From: Ruegeria sp. R13_0
GTDB taxonomy: Bacteria; Pseudomonadota; Alphaproteobacteria; Rhodobacterales; Rhodobacteraceae
Length of the DNA stretch: 64,000 nt
Direction of reading: 5' to 3'
Assembly (NCBI RefSeq): GCF_017743995.1
Contig: NZ_JAGHRB010000012.1
Span: forward strand, 1 to 64,000
Shown here one piece after another: positions 1 to 8,737 of this stretch. The translations under genes were made by a program, and so were the position numbers. The first letter of the stretch is position 1. Each line of letters begins with the position of its first letter. The notes beneath the pieces were generated by a model. That model made no database searches and was not told where the DNA came from. It saw only the letters and a program-made list of their open reading frames with translations.

Positions 1-2
1 AA

Positions 3-215
3 GTCGTTGTTGTAGGCTTTGCTGACGCTACCAGTTTGTTGGATGTAGCGAGTTGGAGTGAGCTAGCGCGCACCCCTTCAAATCCGCCGCTCAACAGCAA
101 GACGCAGTGGCTCGCAAGTCAAAACAAACAATTCATGATTGACCGAGATAGTCTTTCGATAACCGAACCAAGGTTCCTCCGTCCGTTACCCAAGAAACTG
201 GTCTATTTGAGTTAG
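3..215 (+). CDS. C-terminal fragment of an unidentified protein
   Basis: The third forward frame is open from the window edge to a TAG at 213-215 and gives about 70 residues that end in ...RPLPKKLVYLS. The gene would begin outside the window. I do not recognise the family. Support is the open frame entering from the edge and a strong hairpin terminator about 60 bases after the stop. The stretch could also be non-coding, because a 70-codon frame is not conclusive in GC-rich DNA. Confidence 0.35.
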   Translation, partial: VVVVGFADATSLLDVASWSELARTPSNPPLNSKTQWLASQNKQFMIDRDSLSITEPRFLRPLPKKLVYLS

Positions 216-275
216 TGGCCATTCGCGCAATCGCCGCGAATTGACGCTCCTTCCGCACATCCGACGCTCTGATCT

Positions 276-310
276 AAAACACCCTTGCAAAAAGCTGCGA
301 GGGTGTTTTT
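276..310. terminator. Strong bidirectional intrinsic terminator
   Basis: A 14-bp stem (276-289 with 296-309, one G-T wobble) closes a 6-base loop and is flanked by A and T runs, giving a U tract in both directions. It can end transcription from the left-edge gene and from gcrA, whose stop lies about 120 bases to the right. The remainder of 216-431 shows no convincing gene. Confidence 0.85.
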
Positions 311-431
311 CTCGTAAGTGTCCGTTACGCCAAGCGTTGTTTTGACTTCGCAAAACTTCCGATAAGAGGCTCGGAGAAACCCCGTACCCTTCCCACATTC
401 CAGAATAGAAATATGGTTCTGGCGTTCCAAA

Positions 432-1007
432 TCACCGACGGCGGTCGCGGCGAGAACTCATCGGCTGAAACGCCACTCCGACATGCGCCTCGCAATAGGG
501 CTTGCCCGCTTCAACCGGCAGGCCGCAGAACCAGAAATCCTCGGTTGCGGGGTCGCCGACGGGCCATTTGCAGGTCTTTTCGGTCAGCTCCATCAGCGTC
601 AGCTTTTTGGCTTTCTTCTCAACCTCATTGACCTTGGCCAACGCCTCGGGGCTGATCTCATTCGCCGAAGGCTGCGGCGGCAGAGGTTGACCCGCCGGGA
701 TAATCTGACGACGGGCGGGAACCGCGGGCTTCGTCTCCGCTGCCGGGGCAGGGGCGGGACGCGCGGGTTCGGTCTTGGGGGCGGGCTTTGGTTTCGCCTC
801 GGCCTTGGGCGGGGGGGCTGGTTTTTCCTTGGGCTCGGCCTTGGCGGGCGTTGCTCCGGTTGCACGGTTGGACAGGCCCAGACGGTGGACCTTGCCGATC
901 ACCGCGTTGCGGGTCACGCCGCCCAGTTCCTTGGCGATCTGGCTGGCCGACTGGCCCTCGCCCCACATTTTCTTCAGCAGTTCTACGCGCTCGTCAGTCC
1001 AGGACAT
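432..1007 (-). CDS. gcrA: GcrA cell-cycle regulator
   Basis: GcrA is an alphaproteobacterial transcription factor that binds RNA polymerase sigma-70 and acts preferentially at promoters carrying CcrM-methylated GANTC. The N terminus starts MSWTDERVELLKKMW and continues with QSASQIAKELGGVTRNAVIG, the family's helix-turn-helix. A long Ala/Pro/Lys linker (about residues 50-115) follows, then the conserved C-terminal TCKWP, FCG and YCEAH segment known in the family as the sigma-binding part. At 191 residues it has normal or slightly long length because of the linker. The start at 1007 is preceded by GAAAGG. It is divergent from the ABC permease gene, and the shared region carries two GANTC sites. 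Confidence 0.95.
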   Translation of the reverse strand: MSWTDERVELLKKMWGEGQSASQIAKELGGVTRNAVIGKVHRLGLSNRATGATPAKAEPKEKPAPPPKAEAKPKPAPKTEPARPAPAPAAETKPAVPARRQIIPAGQPLPPQPSANEISPEALAKVNEVEKKAKKLTLMELTEKTCKWPVGDPATEDFWFCGLPVEAGKPYCEAHVGVAFQPMSSRRDRRR

Positions 1008-1030
1008 CGGTTGCCTTTCAAAAGCGGAAA

Positions 1031-1117
1031 GCGGCCCCGGATTCGGGCCGCCTTGGGAATTCGTCTCAGCGCCCTATTCTAATCACTGCGGGCCGAGTTA
1101 CAAGCGGTCTTCGAATC
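1031..1117. promoter_or_regulatory. gcrA upstream hairpin and two GANTC (CcrM) sites
   Basis: A 7-bp all-GC stem (1031-1037 with 1045-1051) lies 24 bases before the gcrA start, and its loop contains GATTC at 1040-1044. A second GANTC site (GAATC, 1113-1117) lies 15 bases before the ABC permease start. On the gcrA strand the hairpin is followed by a T-rich stretch, so it could also act as an attenuator. Methylation-dependent control is inference from the known GcrA/CcrM link. Confidence 0.5.
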
Positions 1118-1132
1118 AGTTAAGAGGCTCTC

Positions 1133-1936
1133 ATGCAGAATCTTATGGATCAGGACGCGCGCCGGTTTGGCGCGGTCAATTGGATGGGCCTCTACACGCT
1201 GGCCAAACGCGAAACCCTGCGCTTTATGGCGGTGTGGACCCAGACCTTGCTGGCCCCGCTTGTGACGGCTGGATTGTTCCTGTTGATCTTCACCATAGCC
1301 ATCGGCCCAAGTCGGCCTGATGTGATGGGTGTGCCGTTTCTGATCTTTCTGGCACCTGGCATCATGATGATGACGGTGATCCAGAATGCCTTCGCCAATA
1401 CCTCGTCCTCAATGGTGATCTCGAAAGTTCAGGGGAACATCGTGGATACCCTGATGCCGCCGCTTTCCCCTCTGGAGATCCTGCTTGGCTATTTGGCAGG
1501 AGGCATCGCGCGCGGGGTTCTGATCGCTTGTGTTGTGGCCCTCGCGTTTCTGGTGTTTCTGTCGATTGCGCCGCAGAACCTGTTCATCACCCTGATATTC
1601 GTCATCTTGGGCGGTGCTTTCATGGGCGCCTTGGGCCTATTCGCCGGTATTTTTGCCAATAAATTCGACCAGATGGCCGCGATCACCAACTTCATCGTCA
1701 CGCCTTTGGCCTTCCTGTCGGGGACCTTCTACTCGGTCGAGGCGCTGCCGCCGGTGCTGAACAAACTCAGCCACTTGAACCCAGTTTTCTATCTGATTGA
1801 CGGTCTGCGCTATGGGATGATCGGAATGTCCGACAGCTCTCCGTGGCTGGGAATGGCAGTTTGCACCGGGGCGACGCTGTTCGTCGGTGCCGTGACCTGG
1901 CAGATGTTGCGGACGGGCTATCGGCTCAAGGCCTGA
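1133..1936 (+). CDS. ABC-2 family transporter permease
   Basis: A 267-residue integral membrane protein of the ABC-2 permease family (YadH/NodJ-like exporters). It has about six hydrophobic segments and the family-type regions FLAPGIMMMTVIQNAF and FLSGTFYSVEALPP. Such permeases export polysaccharides, lipids or drugs with a separate ATPase. No ATP-binding subunit is encoded next to it here, so its partner must be elsewhere. The start has AGAGG upstream. Its end overlaps the convergent EamA gene by 19 bases. The substrate cannot be told from sequence. Confidence 0.88.
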   Translation: MQNLMDQDARRFGAVNWMGLYTLAKRETLRFMAVWTQTLLAPLVTAGLFLLIFTIAIGPSRPDVMGVPFLIFLAPGIMMMTVIQNAFANTSSSMVISKVQGNIVDTLMPPLSPLEILLGYLAGGIARGVLIACVVALAFLVFLSIAPQNLFITLIFVILGGAFMGALGLFAGIFANKFDQMAAITNFIVTPLAFLSGTFYSVEALPPVLNKLSHLNPVFYLIDGLRYGMIGMSDSSPWLGMAVCTGATLFVGAVTWQMLRTGYRLKA

Positions 1937-2808
1937 CGGTGCAGGGTCTCGCGCCAGACCAGTATCAGCGCGCCTGTCAGGATGATGGATGAGCCGATGA
2001 TGCTGATCCGATCCGGGATCACGCTAAAGATCGCAAAGTCGTAGAATGCCGCGAAGATCAATGTGGCATAGCTGATGGGTGCAACGAATGAGGCATCGGC
2101 GCGGGCCATTCCGTTGACGAAACAGGCCTGTGCGCAGGCCATCAGCCCCCCGATTCCGGCCAAAGCTGCCCATTGTGCAGGGGTCGGCGCCTGCCATACT
2201 GCAATCACCGCGACCGACGCGATGGATAGACCCAATCCGTTGTTCACCAAAAGAATCTGGATCGGAATCTCGCGGCCTGAGAGTTTTTTGATGAAAATCA
2301 GCTCCATCCCGATCACCGCGGCCGCCGTCAGGGCCAATAGGGCGGCTGGTTGGAAACTGGCAGGCGTTGGGCGCAACAGAATCAGTGCCCCGGTCAAAGC
2401 CACCGCTGCGGCCAGCCAACGCCAAGGGCCGACACCTTCTTTGAGCAGCGGGATGGCCAGAACCATCGCAAAAACCGGGTTCAGGAAGGAAATCGCCGTG
2501 GCGTCCGCGATCGGGATATAAGCAACGGATGCAAACATCAGCGTGATCCCCAGCCATCCAAAACTTGTTCGGCCAATATGCAACCCCCAATGAGGACGCC
2601 TTAGTACCGGGCGCAGAACGGCCGTGGCGGTCACGATCACCACAAAAGCAAACAGAAACCGCCCGTGGCTGATCTGCATCGGATGCAACGCAGGGCCAAG
2701 CGTATCTGTCCCCAACGCTTTGGCCAGCAATGTTGTCCCTGCCAGCAGGGCGCTGGCGGCAAAGATCAAAAGGGCCGCAAGGGGCGGATTCTGAGGTGTA
2801 GGCGTCAT
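1918..2808 (-). CDS. EamA/DMT-family membrane exporter
   Basis: A drug/metabolite transporter with about ten hydrophobic segments in two EamA repeats; GWLGITLMFASVAYIPIADA ends repeat one and ISYATLIFAAFYDFAIF lies in repeat two. The frame extends upstream to 2946, but the added residues are hydrophilic and unlike the family. The Met at 2808 (MTPTPQNPPLAALL) gives a normal 296-residue protein, so I take it, although no clear ribosome site is visible. It is convergent with and overlaps the ABC permease. The substrate is unknown; relatives export amino acids, purines or similar metabolites. Confidence 0.85.
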   Translation of the reverse strand: MTPTPQNPPLAALLIFAASALLAGTTLLAKALGTDTLGPALHPMQISHGRFLFAFVVIVTATAVLRPVLRRPHWGLHIGRTSFGWLGITLMFASVAYIPIADATAISFLNPVFAMVLAIPLLKEGVGPWRWLAAAVALTGALILLRPTPASFQPAALLALTAAAVIGMELIFIKKLSGREIPIQILLVNNGLGLSIASVAVIAVWQAPTPAQWAALAGIGGLMACAQACFVNGMARADASFVAPISYATLIFAAFYDFAIFSVIPDRISIIGSSIILTGALILVWRETLHRQALSR

Positions 2809-3110
2809 GGCCAAGCGGTGCGCCACAGGAGTTGAAATAGCAAGCGTGAAATGGCGGCTTCTCATCTCATTATGAGAATTCAGGGCTTTCCAATTATTGG
2901 TCTTCCCAGACAGATCGAACCTCGCTATACGAGCCGACATGATCAAAACCGCACATATCCTGCGCCTCCGACGCCGACGCCTGACCGCGTAACCGGCCCG
3001 TTTGATCTATTTGCGCTGTCCAAATCCGCGCATTCTCCACCAAATCAGTTGACGACCATGGCCCGGGTGTATCACTCACAGGGCTTAAGCTATCTTAAAA
3101 GGATGATCCG
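2809..3110. other. Divergent intergenic region, no gene seen
   Basis: This 302-base stretch separates the EamA gene (leftward) from argD (rightward) and must hold both promoters. Short open frames on both strands lack coding character. No arginine-type operator or terminator could be recognised with confidence. Confidence 0.5.
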
Positions 3111-4298
3111 ATGATCCCGTCCGTTCTGCCGACCTATAACCGTGCGCCCCTGACTTTCGTGAAGGGCGAAGGCGCCTGGCTGACCGAGGCGGATGGCCGA
3201 CGTTTTCTGGACCTCGGAGCGGGCATCGCGGTGAACGCGCTGGGCCACGCGCATCCAGCGCTTGTGAACGCGCTGACCGAGCAGGCGCACGCGCTGTGGC
3301 ATGTCTCGAACCTTTACCACATTCCGCAGCAGCAGGCGCTGGCCGACAAGCTGGTGGAACATACTTTTGCGGACACGGTGTTCTTTACCAACTCGGGCAC
3401 CGAGTCCTGCGAACTGGCCGTGAAAATGGCCCGCAAGTATTTCTATGACAAAGGCCAGCCCGAGAAGGTCGAGATCATCACCTTCGATGGCTCGTTCCAC
3501 GGACGGTCTTCGGCTGGTATCGCCGCCGCCGGGTCCGAGAAGATGACTAAAGGTTTCGGCCCCTTGTTGCCCGGCTTCGTGCATCTCACTTTCGGAGATT
3601 TGGACGGAGTCACCGATGCGATTACCGAAAAAACAGCGGCAATAATGATCGAGCCGGTGCAGGGCGAAGGCGGCATCCGCCCCGTTCCCGACGCCGAACT
3701 CAAAGCCCTGCGTCAAATCTGTGATGAAAATGGCCTCCTGCTGATCCTGGACGAGGTCCAGTGCGGCGTGGGCCGGACTGGTAAGCTTTTTGCCCATGAA
3801 TGGGCGGGTATCACGCCAGATATCATGATGGTCGCCAAAGGCATCGGCGGAGGCTTCCCTCTGGGCGCGGTGCTGGCCACCGAAGAGGCCGCCAGCGGCA
3901 TGACCGCAGGCACCCATGGCTCCACCTACGGGGGGAACCCGCTAGGCTGCGCCGTTGGCTGCGCCGTGATCGACCAAGTTGCCACGCCCGCCTTCCTCGA
4001 AGGTGTCAACCGTAAGGCAGGCCTGTTGCGCCAGAAACTCGAAGGCCTAGTCGCCGACCATCCCGAGGTTTTCGAAGAGGTGCGCGGCGCCGGCCTGATG
4101 CTGGGCCTGAAGTGCAAAGCGACCAATATCGACGTCGTCAACGCGGGCTATGACAACGAGGTCATCACAGTTCCCGCCGCCGACAACGTCATCCGCCTCT
4201 TGCCGCCACTGACCCTGACCGAGGACGATATTGCCCAGGCGATGATCCGCCTCGACAAGGCCGCGACGCAAATCGAAGCCAATCTGGCCACCGCCTGA
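3111..4298 (+). CDS. argD: Acetylornithine aminotransferase
   Basis: A PLP-dependent class III aminotransferase of 395 residues, normal length for ArgD. It transfers the amino group from glutamate to N-acetylglutamate semialdehyde in cytoplasmic arginine synthesis. Visible motifs are the phosphate-binding NSGTES (94-99), GSFHGRS near 127-133, [11 protein letters not shown] (214-224) and the PLP lysine Lys243 in [12 protein letters not shown]. argF follows 74 bases later on the same strand, which fits an argD-argF operon common in alphaproteobacteria. Some ArgD proteins also work in lysine synthesis (succinyl-DAP aminotransferase), so dual use is possible. Confidence 0.95.
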   Translation: MIPSVLPTYNRAPLTFVKGEGAWLTEADGRRFLDLGAGIAVNALGHAHPALVNALTEQAHALWHVSNLYHIPQQQALADKLVEHTFADTVFFTNSGTESCELAVKMARKYFYDKGQPEKVEIITFDGSFHGRSSAGIAAAGSEKMTKGFGPLLPGFVHLTFGDLDGVTDAITEKTAAIMIEPVQGEGGIRPVPDAELKALRQICDENGLLLILDEVQCGVGRTGKLFAHEWAGITPDIMMVAKGIGGGFPLGAVLATEEAASGMTAGTHGSTYGGNPLGCAVGCAVIDQVATPAFLEGVNRKAGLLRQKLEGLVADHPEVFEEVRGAGLMLGLKCKATNIDVVNAGYDNEVITVPAADNVIRLLPPLTLTEDDIAQAMIRLDKAATQIEANLATA

Positions 4299-4299
4299 T

Positions 4300-4350
4300 T
4301 CTTCTTCTGTTCACAAATACCTCGGGGGTGTGGGGGCTGGCCCCCACGCA
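4300..4350 (+). repeat. Post-stop hairpin element, copy A (after argD)
   Basis: The element starts two bases after the argD stop. It has a degenerate core (TTCTTCTGTTCACAAATACC) followed by G-rich DNA and a 7-bp hairpin, GTGGGGG (4330-4336) with CCCCCAC (4341-4347). It is the most divergent of six related elements in the window and lies in the argD-argF gap. Confidence 0.6.
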
Positions 4351-4372
4351 CCACAGCCAAAAGCGAAACGAT

Positions 4373-5299
4373 ATGAACCATTTCCTTGATATCCACAAAA
4401 CCGGCGCAGCCGACCTCCGCAACATGATTGATCAAGCGGGCGCGATGAAACACGCCCGCCTTGGACGGCCAAAAGCCGCGCTGGATGATGAACAGCCGCT
4501 CAAAGACCACATGGTCGCGTTGATCTTCGAAAAACCCTCGACCCGGACGCGCGTGTCGTTTGATGTCGGTGTGCGTCAGATGGGCGGTCAGACCATGGTC
4601 TTGTCCGGCAAGGACATGCAACTGGGCCATGGTGAAACCATCGCGGACACGGCCCGTGTCCTGTCACGCTATGTGGACATGATCATGATCCGCACTTTTG
4701 ACGAAACCGTCCTGACCGAGATGGCCGAATACTCGGACGTACCTGTGATCAACGGCCTGACAGATCGCACCCATCCCTGTCAGATCATGGCCGATATCCT
4801 GACCTACGAGGAACACCGCGGCCCGATTGCGGGCAAAAAAGTGGCCTGGACCGGCGACGGCAACAATGTATGCGCCTCGTTCCTTCACGCGGCAGGGCAG
4901 TTTGGCTTTGACCTGACATTCACCGGCCCGGCACAGTTTGACCCCGAGGAAGAATTCATGGGTTTTGCCCGTCAGAAAGGTTCTCAAATCGTTGTCGAGC
5001 GTGATCCCTACAAGGCCGTTGAGGGCGCAGATCTGGTGGTTGCCGACACCTGGGTCTCGATGCATGACAGCCAATCTGCGAAAGAGCGTCGTCATAACAT
5101 GCTGCGCCCATATCAGGTCAATACTGAGCTGATGTCCCATGCCAAGCCCGACGCGCTGTTCATGCACTGTCTGCCCGCCCACCGCGAGGAAGAGGCGACC
5201 TCTGAGGTCATGGACGGCCCGAACTCCGTGATCTTTGATGAGGCAGAAAACCGCCTTCATGCGCAAAAAGCAGTGATGCGGTGGTGTCTGGGCGTCTAA
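4373..5299 (+). CDS. argF: Ornithine carbamoyltransferase
   Basis: The enzyme makes citrulline from ornithine and carbamoyl phosphate in arginine synthesis. The Met at 4373 ([10 protein letters not shown]) gives 308 residues, the usual size; the frame runs back to 4328 but those extra residues come from the post-argD repeat. The carbamoyl-phosphate motif STRTR is at 56-60, the second HPCQ motif is present, and the ornithine-side HCLPAHR lies near the C terminus. It follows argD on the same strand. The last 4 bases overlap the end of the convergent ferric-reductase-like gene. Confidence 0.95.
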   Translation: MNHFLDIHKTGAADLRNMIDQAGAMKHARLGRPKAALDDEQPLKDHMVALIFEKPSTRTRVSFDVGVRQMGGQTMVLSGKDMQLGHGETIADTARVLSRYVDMIMIRTFDETVLTEMAEYSDVPVINGLTDRTHPCQIMADILTYEEHRGPIAGKKVAWTGDGNNVCASFLHAAGQFGFDLTFTGPAQFDPEEEFMGFARQKGSQIVVERDPYKAVEGADLVVADTWVSMHDSQSAKERRHNMLRPYQVNTELMSHAKPDALFMHCLPAHREEEATSEVMDGPNSVIFDEAENRLHAQKAVMRWCLGV

Positions 5300-5895
5300 G
5301 CGCGTCTCCTCACGTCCCAAACACGCAGTTTGGCGAGCGCCCGCCCGCTCGCCAATAGCACCAAAACGCAGAGGGCTGTCTTGGTCATGATCTCCATCGT
5401 GCCCTCGATCAGCACAGCGTGCACAACGCTTCCGACGATTGTCACAGAAGCCAGCGTCGTATGCGTTAGCCGCCAGACACGAAACCGCAAGGCCATGCGT
5501 TGTCGATAGATACCCAGAAACGCCGCGAAAAAAGCCGCCCACATCGCGATCACTCCCCACGCGGAAAACGGGGTCGCCGAGACGAAGAGCAACGCATCCA
5601 CCACATCCGGAGGGCTGGTAATCCAGAGGCCGCCAACATGGATGCAGATCGCCGCAATCAACGTAGTCCCGACCCATCTGTGCAGGCGACGGCTGGTCAT
5701 CGGGGTAAGTCCCGGCAAAATTCTGGCCGCCAGCAGAGGTTGCAGCAAAAGCAACCCAAGGCTCAGAACCCCGGCAAACCCTGCCAGAATGTAGATGGGG
5801 TCACGCCAAGCGAGATACGGGCTGGTTGCAGCCGCGATCAACGGAACAAGCAACGCCGCCCCAATCCCCAGCCAAATCAGAGCGCTGCGGATCAC
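5296..5895 (-). CDS. Ferric-reductase-like transmembrane protein
   Basis: A 199-residue protein with about six hydrophobic segments and histidines in membrane segments (RRLHRW, ICIHVGG, RLTHTT, VVHAVL), as in the heme-binding ferric reductase/YedZ (MsrQ) domain. Relatives carry electrons across the inner membrane. No FAD/NAD domain is fused. It starts 5 bases after the stop of the Tat-exported gene 5901-6380, so the two are probably co-transcribed; the membrane protein may serve that exported partner. The pairing is inference. Confidence 0.8.
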   Translation of the reverse strand: MIRSALIWLGIGAALLVPLIAAATSPYLAWRDPIYILAGFAGVLSLGLLLLQPLLAARILPGLTPMTSRRLHRWVGTTLIAAICIHVGGLWITSPPDVVDALLFVSATPFSAWGVIAMWAAFFAAFLGIYRQRMALRFRVWRLTHTTLASVTIVGSVVHAVLIEGTMEIMTKTALCVLVLLASGRALAKLRVWDVRRRA

Positions 5896-5900
5896 GTGGC

Positions 5901-6380
5901 TCAGGCAGGTTGCAGCACGAAATGTGCGGCCAGCGTTTTGTCTTTCGCGCTAGACATCACGGGCCGCAGGAACACCGTCTGGAACTCACCGCTGTCATAG
6001 GCCAGATGCCCATGCGGTTGCCCGAAGGCAGGCACGATCTGCGGCATCTCCAGCCGAAACTCGCCATTGGCGTCGGTCAAGGTCGCTCCGTGACTGTGAG
6101 GATCGCGCTCGTGCCCTTCGGTCGTGTGTGCCCAGATCTGGATGCGTTGACCGGGCAGGGGCGCTCCGTCCCCGGCGCGCCGCACGGTGCCTGTCATCCA
6201 GAACCCTCCGCCACCGATCCGGTCGACGATCGGCGCGCCGGGGCGATAATTGTTGGATCCACCGCGCATAGACGGGGTCGCAGCAAGCCCGCTGGCATGC
6301 GTTCCGCCCGATAGACCCGTCGCGAGGGTGCCAATGCCGGCAACAATTAAAGACCGGCGGGTTATCTGAAGGCGCGTCAT
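5901..6380 (-). CDS. Tat-exported intradiol-dioxygenase-like protein
   Basis: A 159-residue protein with a twin-arginine signal (TRRSLIVAGIGTLATGL) and an Ala-rich cleavage region near residue 30. The rest resembles the beta-sandwich of intradiol ring-cleavage dioxygenases: GTVRRAGDGAPLPGQRIQIW, DPHSHGATLTDANGEFRL and a His-rich QPHGHL. True catechol dioxygenases bind Fe(III) with two Tyr and two His and are larger; the first Tyr ligand is not obvious here, so catalysis is uncertain. It would act in the periplasm. It pairs with the downstream heme-type membrane protein. Confidence 0.7.
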   Translation of the reverse strand: MTRLQITRRSLIVAGIGTLATGLSGGTHASGLAATPSMRGGSNNYRPGAPIVDRIGGGGFWMTGTVRRAGDGAPLPGQRIQIWAHTTEGHERDPHSHGATLTDANGEFRLEMPQIVPAFGQPHGHLAYDSGEFQTVFLRPVMSSAKDKTLAAHFVLQPA

Positions 6381-6663
6381 GGAAACTCTCCTGTCATCTG
6401 GCCCACATTCTAGCCCGACCTGACTAGCCGGGTTCGCCTACCACAAAATATAGCACGCTTGATTGGAAAACCGAGCGCGCGCCGTCCAAGCGTGGACGAT
6501 TTAATGTTCACTGCTATGTGAGGGTGCATGGCCCACCGAGCTTTACCGAACCAGACGCCGCACCAAATATGTGCGCAGGTGCGCGATACATGTAGCGAAC
6601 TCTGCGCTACAGTGCATCCAGGAACGTTAGAAAGTTAGCCCGTCCGACCAAAGGAGATCAGGC

Positions 6664-7626
6664 ATGAGCTGGAACCCGACTCACACCCCCGACTGCGTCA
6701 CGGAAAACCCGGCGCTTGAGACGTTGATCATCCCGCGTGCCCGCGATCTGGGCGGGTTCGAAGTGCGTCGGGCGCTGCCATCGGTCGAACGCCAACTGGT
6801 CGGGCCGTTCATCTTCTTCGATCAGATGGGTCCAGCCGAGTTCATCACCGAAGGCGGCATAGATGTCCGCCCGCATCCTCACATCGGGTTGGGGACCGTG
6901 ACCTATCTGTATCAGGGCGAGTTTGAACATCGAGACAGTCTGGGCACCCACCAAATGATCTACCCCGGTGAGGTCAACTGGATGGTCGCCGGTCGCGGCG
7001 TGACCCACTCTGAACGCACAAGTGCTGAGACACGCGCCCGCGAAAATAAGCTTTTTGGTATCCAGACCTGGATCGCTTTGCCCGAAGCGCATGAGGATAT
7101 GGCACCGGATTTCGAACATCACAAACAAGGCGCGCTGCCCCATATTCAGGACAAGGGCGTGAGCGCCCGCCTGATCCTCGGCTCGGCTTATGGTGAGACA
7201 AGCCCGGTTACCATGCTGTCCGAGACTTTCTATCTGGATGTCGAACTGGATCCTGGTGCCTCGTTCCCGCTGCCGGACGATCATGAGGATCGGGGCGTCT
7301 ATGTCACCGAAGGCTCGGTCGAGATTGCGGGCGATAAATTCGAGGCCGGGCGCATGATGGTCTTCCGTCCGGGCGACAAGCTTTCGGTCACGGCCGGGCC
7401 AATGGGGGCGCGGCTTATGTTGCTCGGCGGCGCGACCCTCAACGAAGAGCGGTATATCTGGTGGAATTTCGTGTCTTCGTCGAAGGAAAAGATCGAACAC
7501 GCAACGCGGGAATGGAAGAACGCCGACTGGGCGAACGGAGCCTTCCACCTGCCCCCCGGCGATGATCAGGAGTTTATTCCGATCTCGCCGGAACTGGAAC
7601 GCACGAAACCCAGACTGGCCCGCTGA
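6664..7626 (+). CDS. Pirin-family cupin protein
   Basis: A 320-residue bicupin of the pirin/YhhW family. The metal-binding histidines of the first cupin are visible in RPHPHIGLGTVTYL, with further residues in VAGRGVTHSER. Some bacterial pirins act as quercetinases or bind partner enzymes such as pyruvate dehydrogenase; which applies here cannot be told. A good ribosome site (AAAGGAG) precedes the ATG at 6664. The 283-base region upstream (6381-6663) shows no gene and is probably the divergent promoter with the Tat-protein gene. Confidence 0.9.
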   Translation: MSWNPTHTPDCVTENPALETLIIPRARDLGGFEVRRALPSVERQLVGPFIFFDQMGPAEFITEGGIDVRPHPHIGLGTVTYLYQGEFEHRDSLGTHQMIYPGEVNWMVAGRGVTHSERTSAETRARENKLFGIQTWIALPEAHEDMAPDFEHHKQGALPHIQDKGVSARLILGSAYGETSPVTMLSETFYLDVELDPGASFPLPDDHEDRGVYVTEGSVEIAGDKFEAGRMMVFRPGDKLSVTAGPMGARLMLLGGATLNEERYIWWNFVSSSKEKIEHATREWKNADWANGAFHLPPGDDQEFIPISPELERTKPRLAR

Positions 7627-7700
7627 ACGCCACGTTACCTCGCGCTGGGCTTGCCCCGACACGCTAACCCGGTGATCCTTCCCGCAACGGAGGGATCACT

Positions 7701-8675
7701 ATGAAGATCGTCATTGCAGGTGCGGGTAGTATCGGCTGCTATTGCGGCGCGCTGTTGGCTGATGCCGGGCATATGGTCACTCTACTCGGCCGCGCCCGCG
7801 TTTTGGACCCGATCCGACAGCAGGGGCTGACGGTCACCGATTTCTCAGGTCTCAATCTCACGGTTCCGGCCACATCGCTAACGCTCAGCACAGATCCTAA
7901 CTGTCTGGCCGAAGCCGATCTGATCATCGTCACTGTGAAATCTGGCGCGACCGAAGAAATGGCGGCGCTGATCGCGTCGCATGCGCCGCAGTCGACCCCG
8001 GTCCTTTCCTGGCAAAACGGGATGGGAAACACCCGAACCCTGCGCGCCGCATTGCCCAACCACGACGTCCGCGCAGGCATGGTACCTTTCAACGTGGTTC
8101 CAACCCGCCCAGCCGCCTATCACCGCGCCACTTCCGGGGATATCGTCATTCAAGCGGGCCCCGGGTCTTTGGCCGAACACCTGACCAGTGCCCATCTTCC
8201 AATCACCGAGAGCGACCAGATCGAGGCTGTTCAATGGGGCAAGCTTGTCATCAACCTCAACAACGCGCTGAATGCGCTATCTGGCCTTACGCTGGTCGAA
8301 CAACTGACGGATCGAGATTGGCGTCGCCTGATGGCTGATCAGATGGCCGAAGCACATTCGGTTCTGAAAGCTGCCGGTCACCCGGTCGCCTCGACCACAC
8401 CGCTGCCCGCGTGGATGACGCCGCATATCCTGCGCCTTCCGACACCTTTGTTCAAGCGCATCGCCGCTAAAATGCTGACCATCGACCCCAGTGCGCGAAC
8501 CTCGATGGCCTATGATCTCAGCGCTGGTCGCCCTACGGAAATCGACAGTCTGCAAGGCGAGATCATCCGTCTTGGCCAGTCCCTGAACAAACCAACTCCA
8601 ATCAACAGCCGGGTCGCCGAATTGATCCGCGAAACCCCCGCAGAACCTATGCGCCCGGCCCAGATCAGACCCTGA
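7701..8675 (+). CDS. 2-dehydropantoate 2-reductase (PanE/ApbA family)
   Basis: A 324-residue NADPH-dependent reductase. The Rossmann motif GAGSIG is at residues 7-12 and the family's WGKLVINLNNAL segment holds the expected active-site lysine. PanE makes pantoate for coenzyme A, but many genomes carry paralogs acting on other 2-keto acids, so I do not assign panE firmly. A ribosome site (GGAGG) precedes the ATG. A post-stop hairpin element follows directly. Confidence 0.85.
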   Translation: MKIVIAGAGSIGCYCGALLADAGHMVTLLGRARVLDPIRQQGLTVTDFSGLNLTVPATSLTLSTDPNCLAEADLIIVTVKSGATEEMAALIASHAPQSTPVLSWQNGMGNTRTLRAALPNHDVRAGMVPFNVVPTRPAAYHRATSGDIVIQAGPGSLAEHLTSAHLPITESDQIEAVQWGKLVINLNNALNALSGLTLVEQLTDRDWRRLMADQMAEAHSVLKAAGHPVASTTPLPAWMTPHILRLPTPLFKRIAAKMLTIDPSARTSMAYDLSAGRPTEIDSLQGEIIRLGQSLNKPTPINSRVAELIRETPAEPMRPAQIRP

Positions 8676-8680
8676 TCCGC

Positions 8681-8726
8681 TCTTCATCTGGCTAAAAATA
8701 TCCCGGAGCGCGAGGCAGAGCCTCGC
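8681..8726 (+). repeat. Post-stop hairpin element, copy B
   Basis: Beginning five bases after the reductase stop, it has core TCTTCATCTGGCTAAAAATA then TCCCGG and a 7-bp hairpin, GCGAGGC (8710-8716), loop AGA, GCCTCGC (8720-8726). The core is nearly identical to copies D and F, while the stem bases differ from theirs but still pair. Confidence 0.8.
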
Positions 8727-8737
8727 AAATCCCCAGC

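Noticed and set aside
46..62. Similarity between GTAGCGAGTTGGAGTG near the left edge and a related stretch near 23261
   Set aside because: Only about 16 bases and not extended on either side; too short to claim a repeat.
3090..3917. 275-codon minus-strand frame opposite argD
   Set aside because: Antisense shadow of a clear aminotransferase.
4664..5677. 337-codon minus-strand frame opposite argF and the next gene
   Set aside because: It spans the antisense of argF and overlaps a real minus-strand gene in another frame; no family match.
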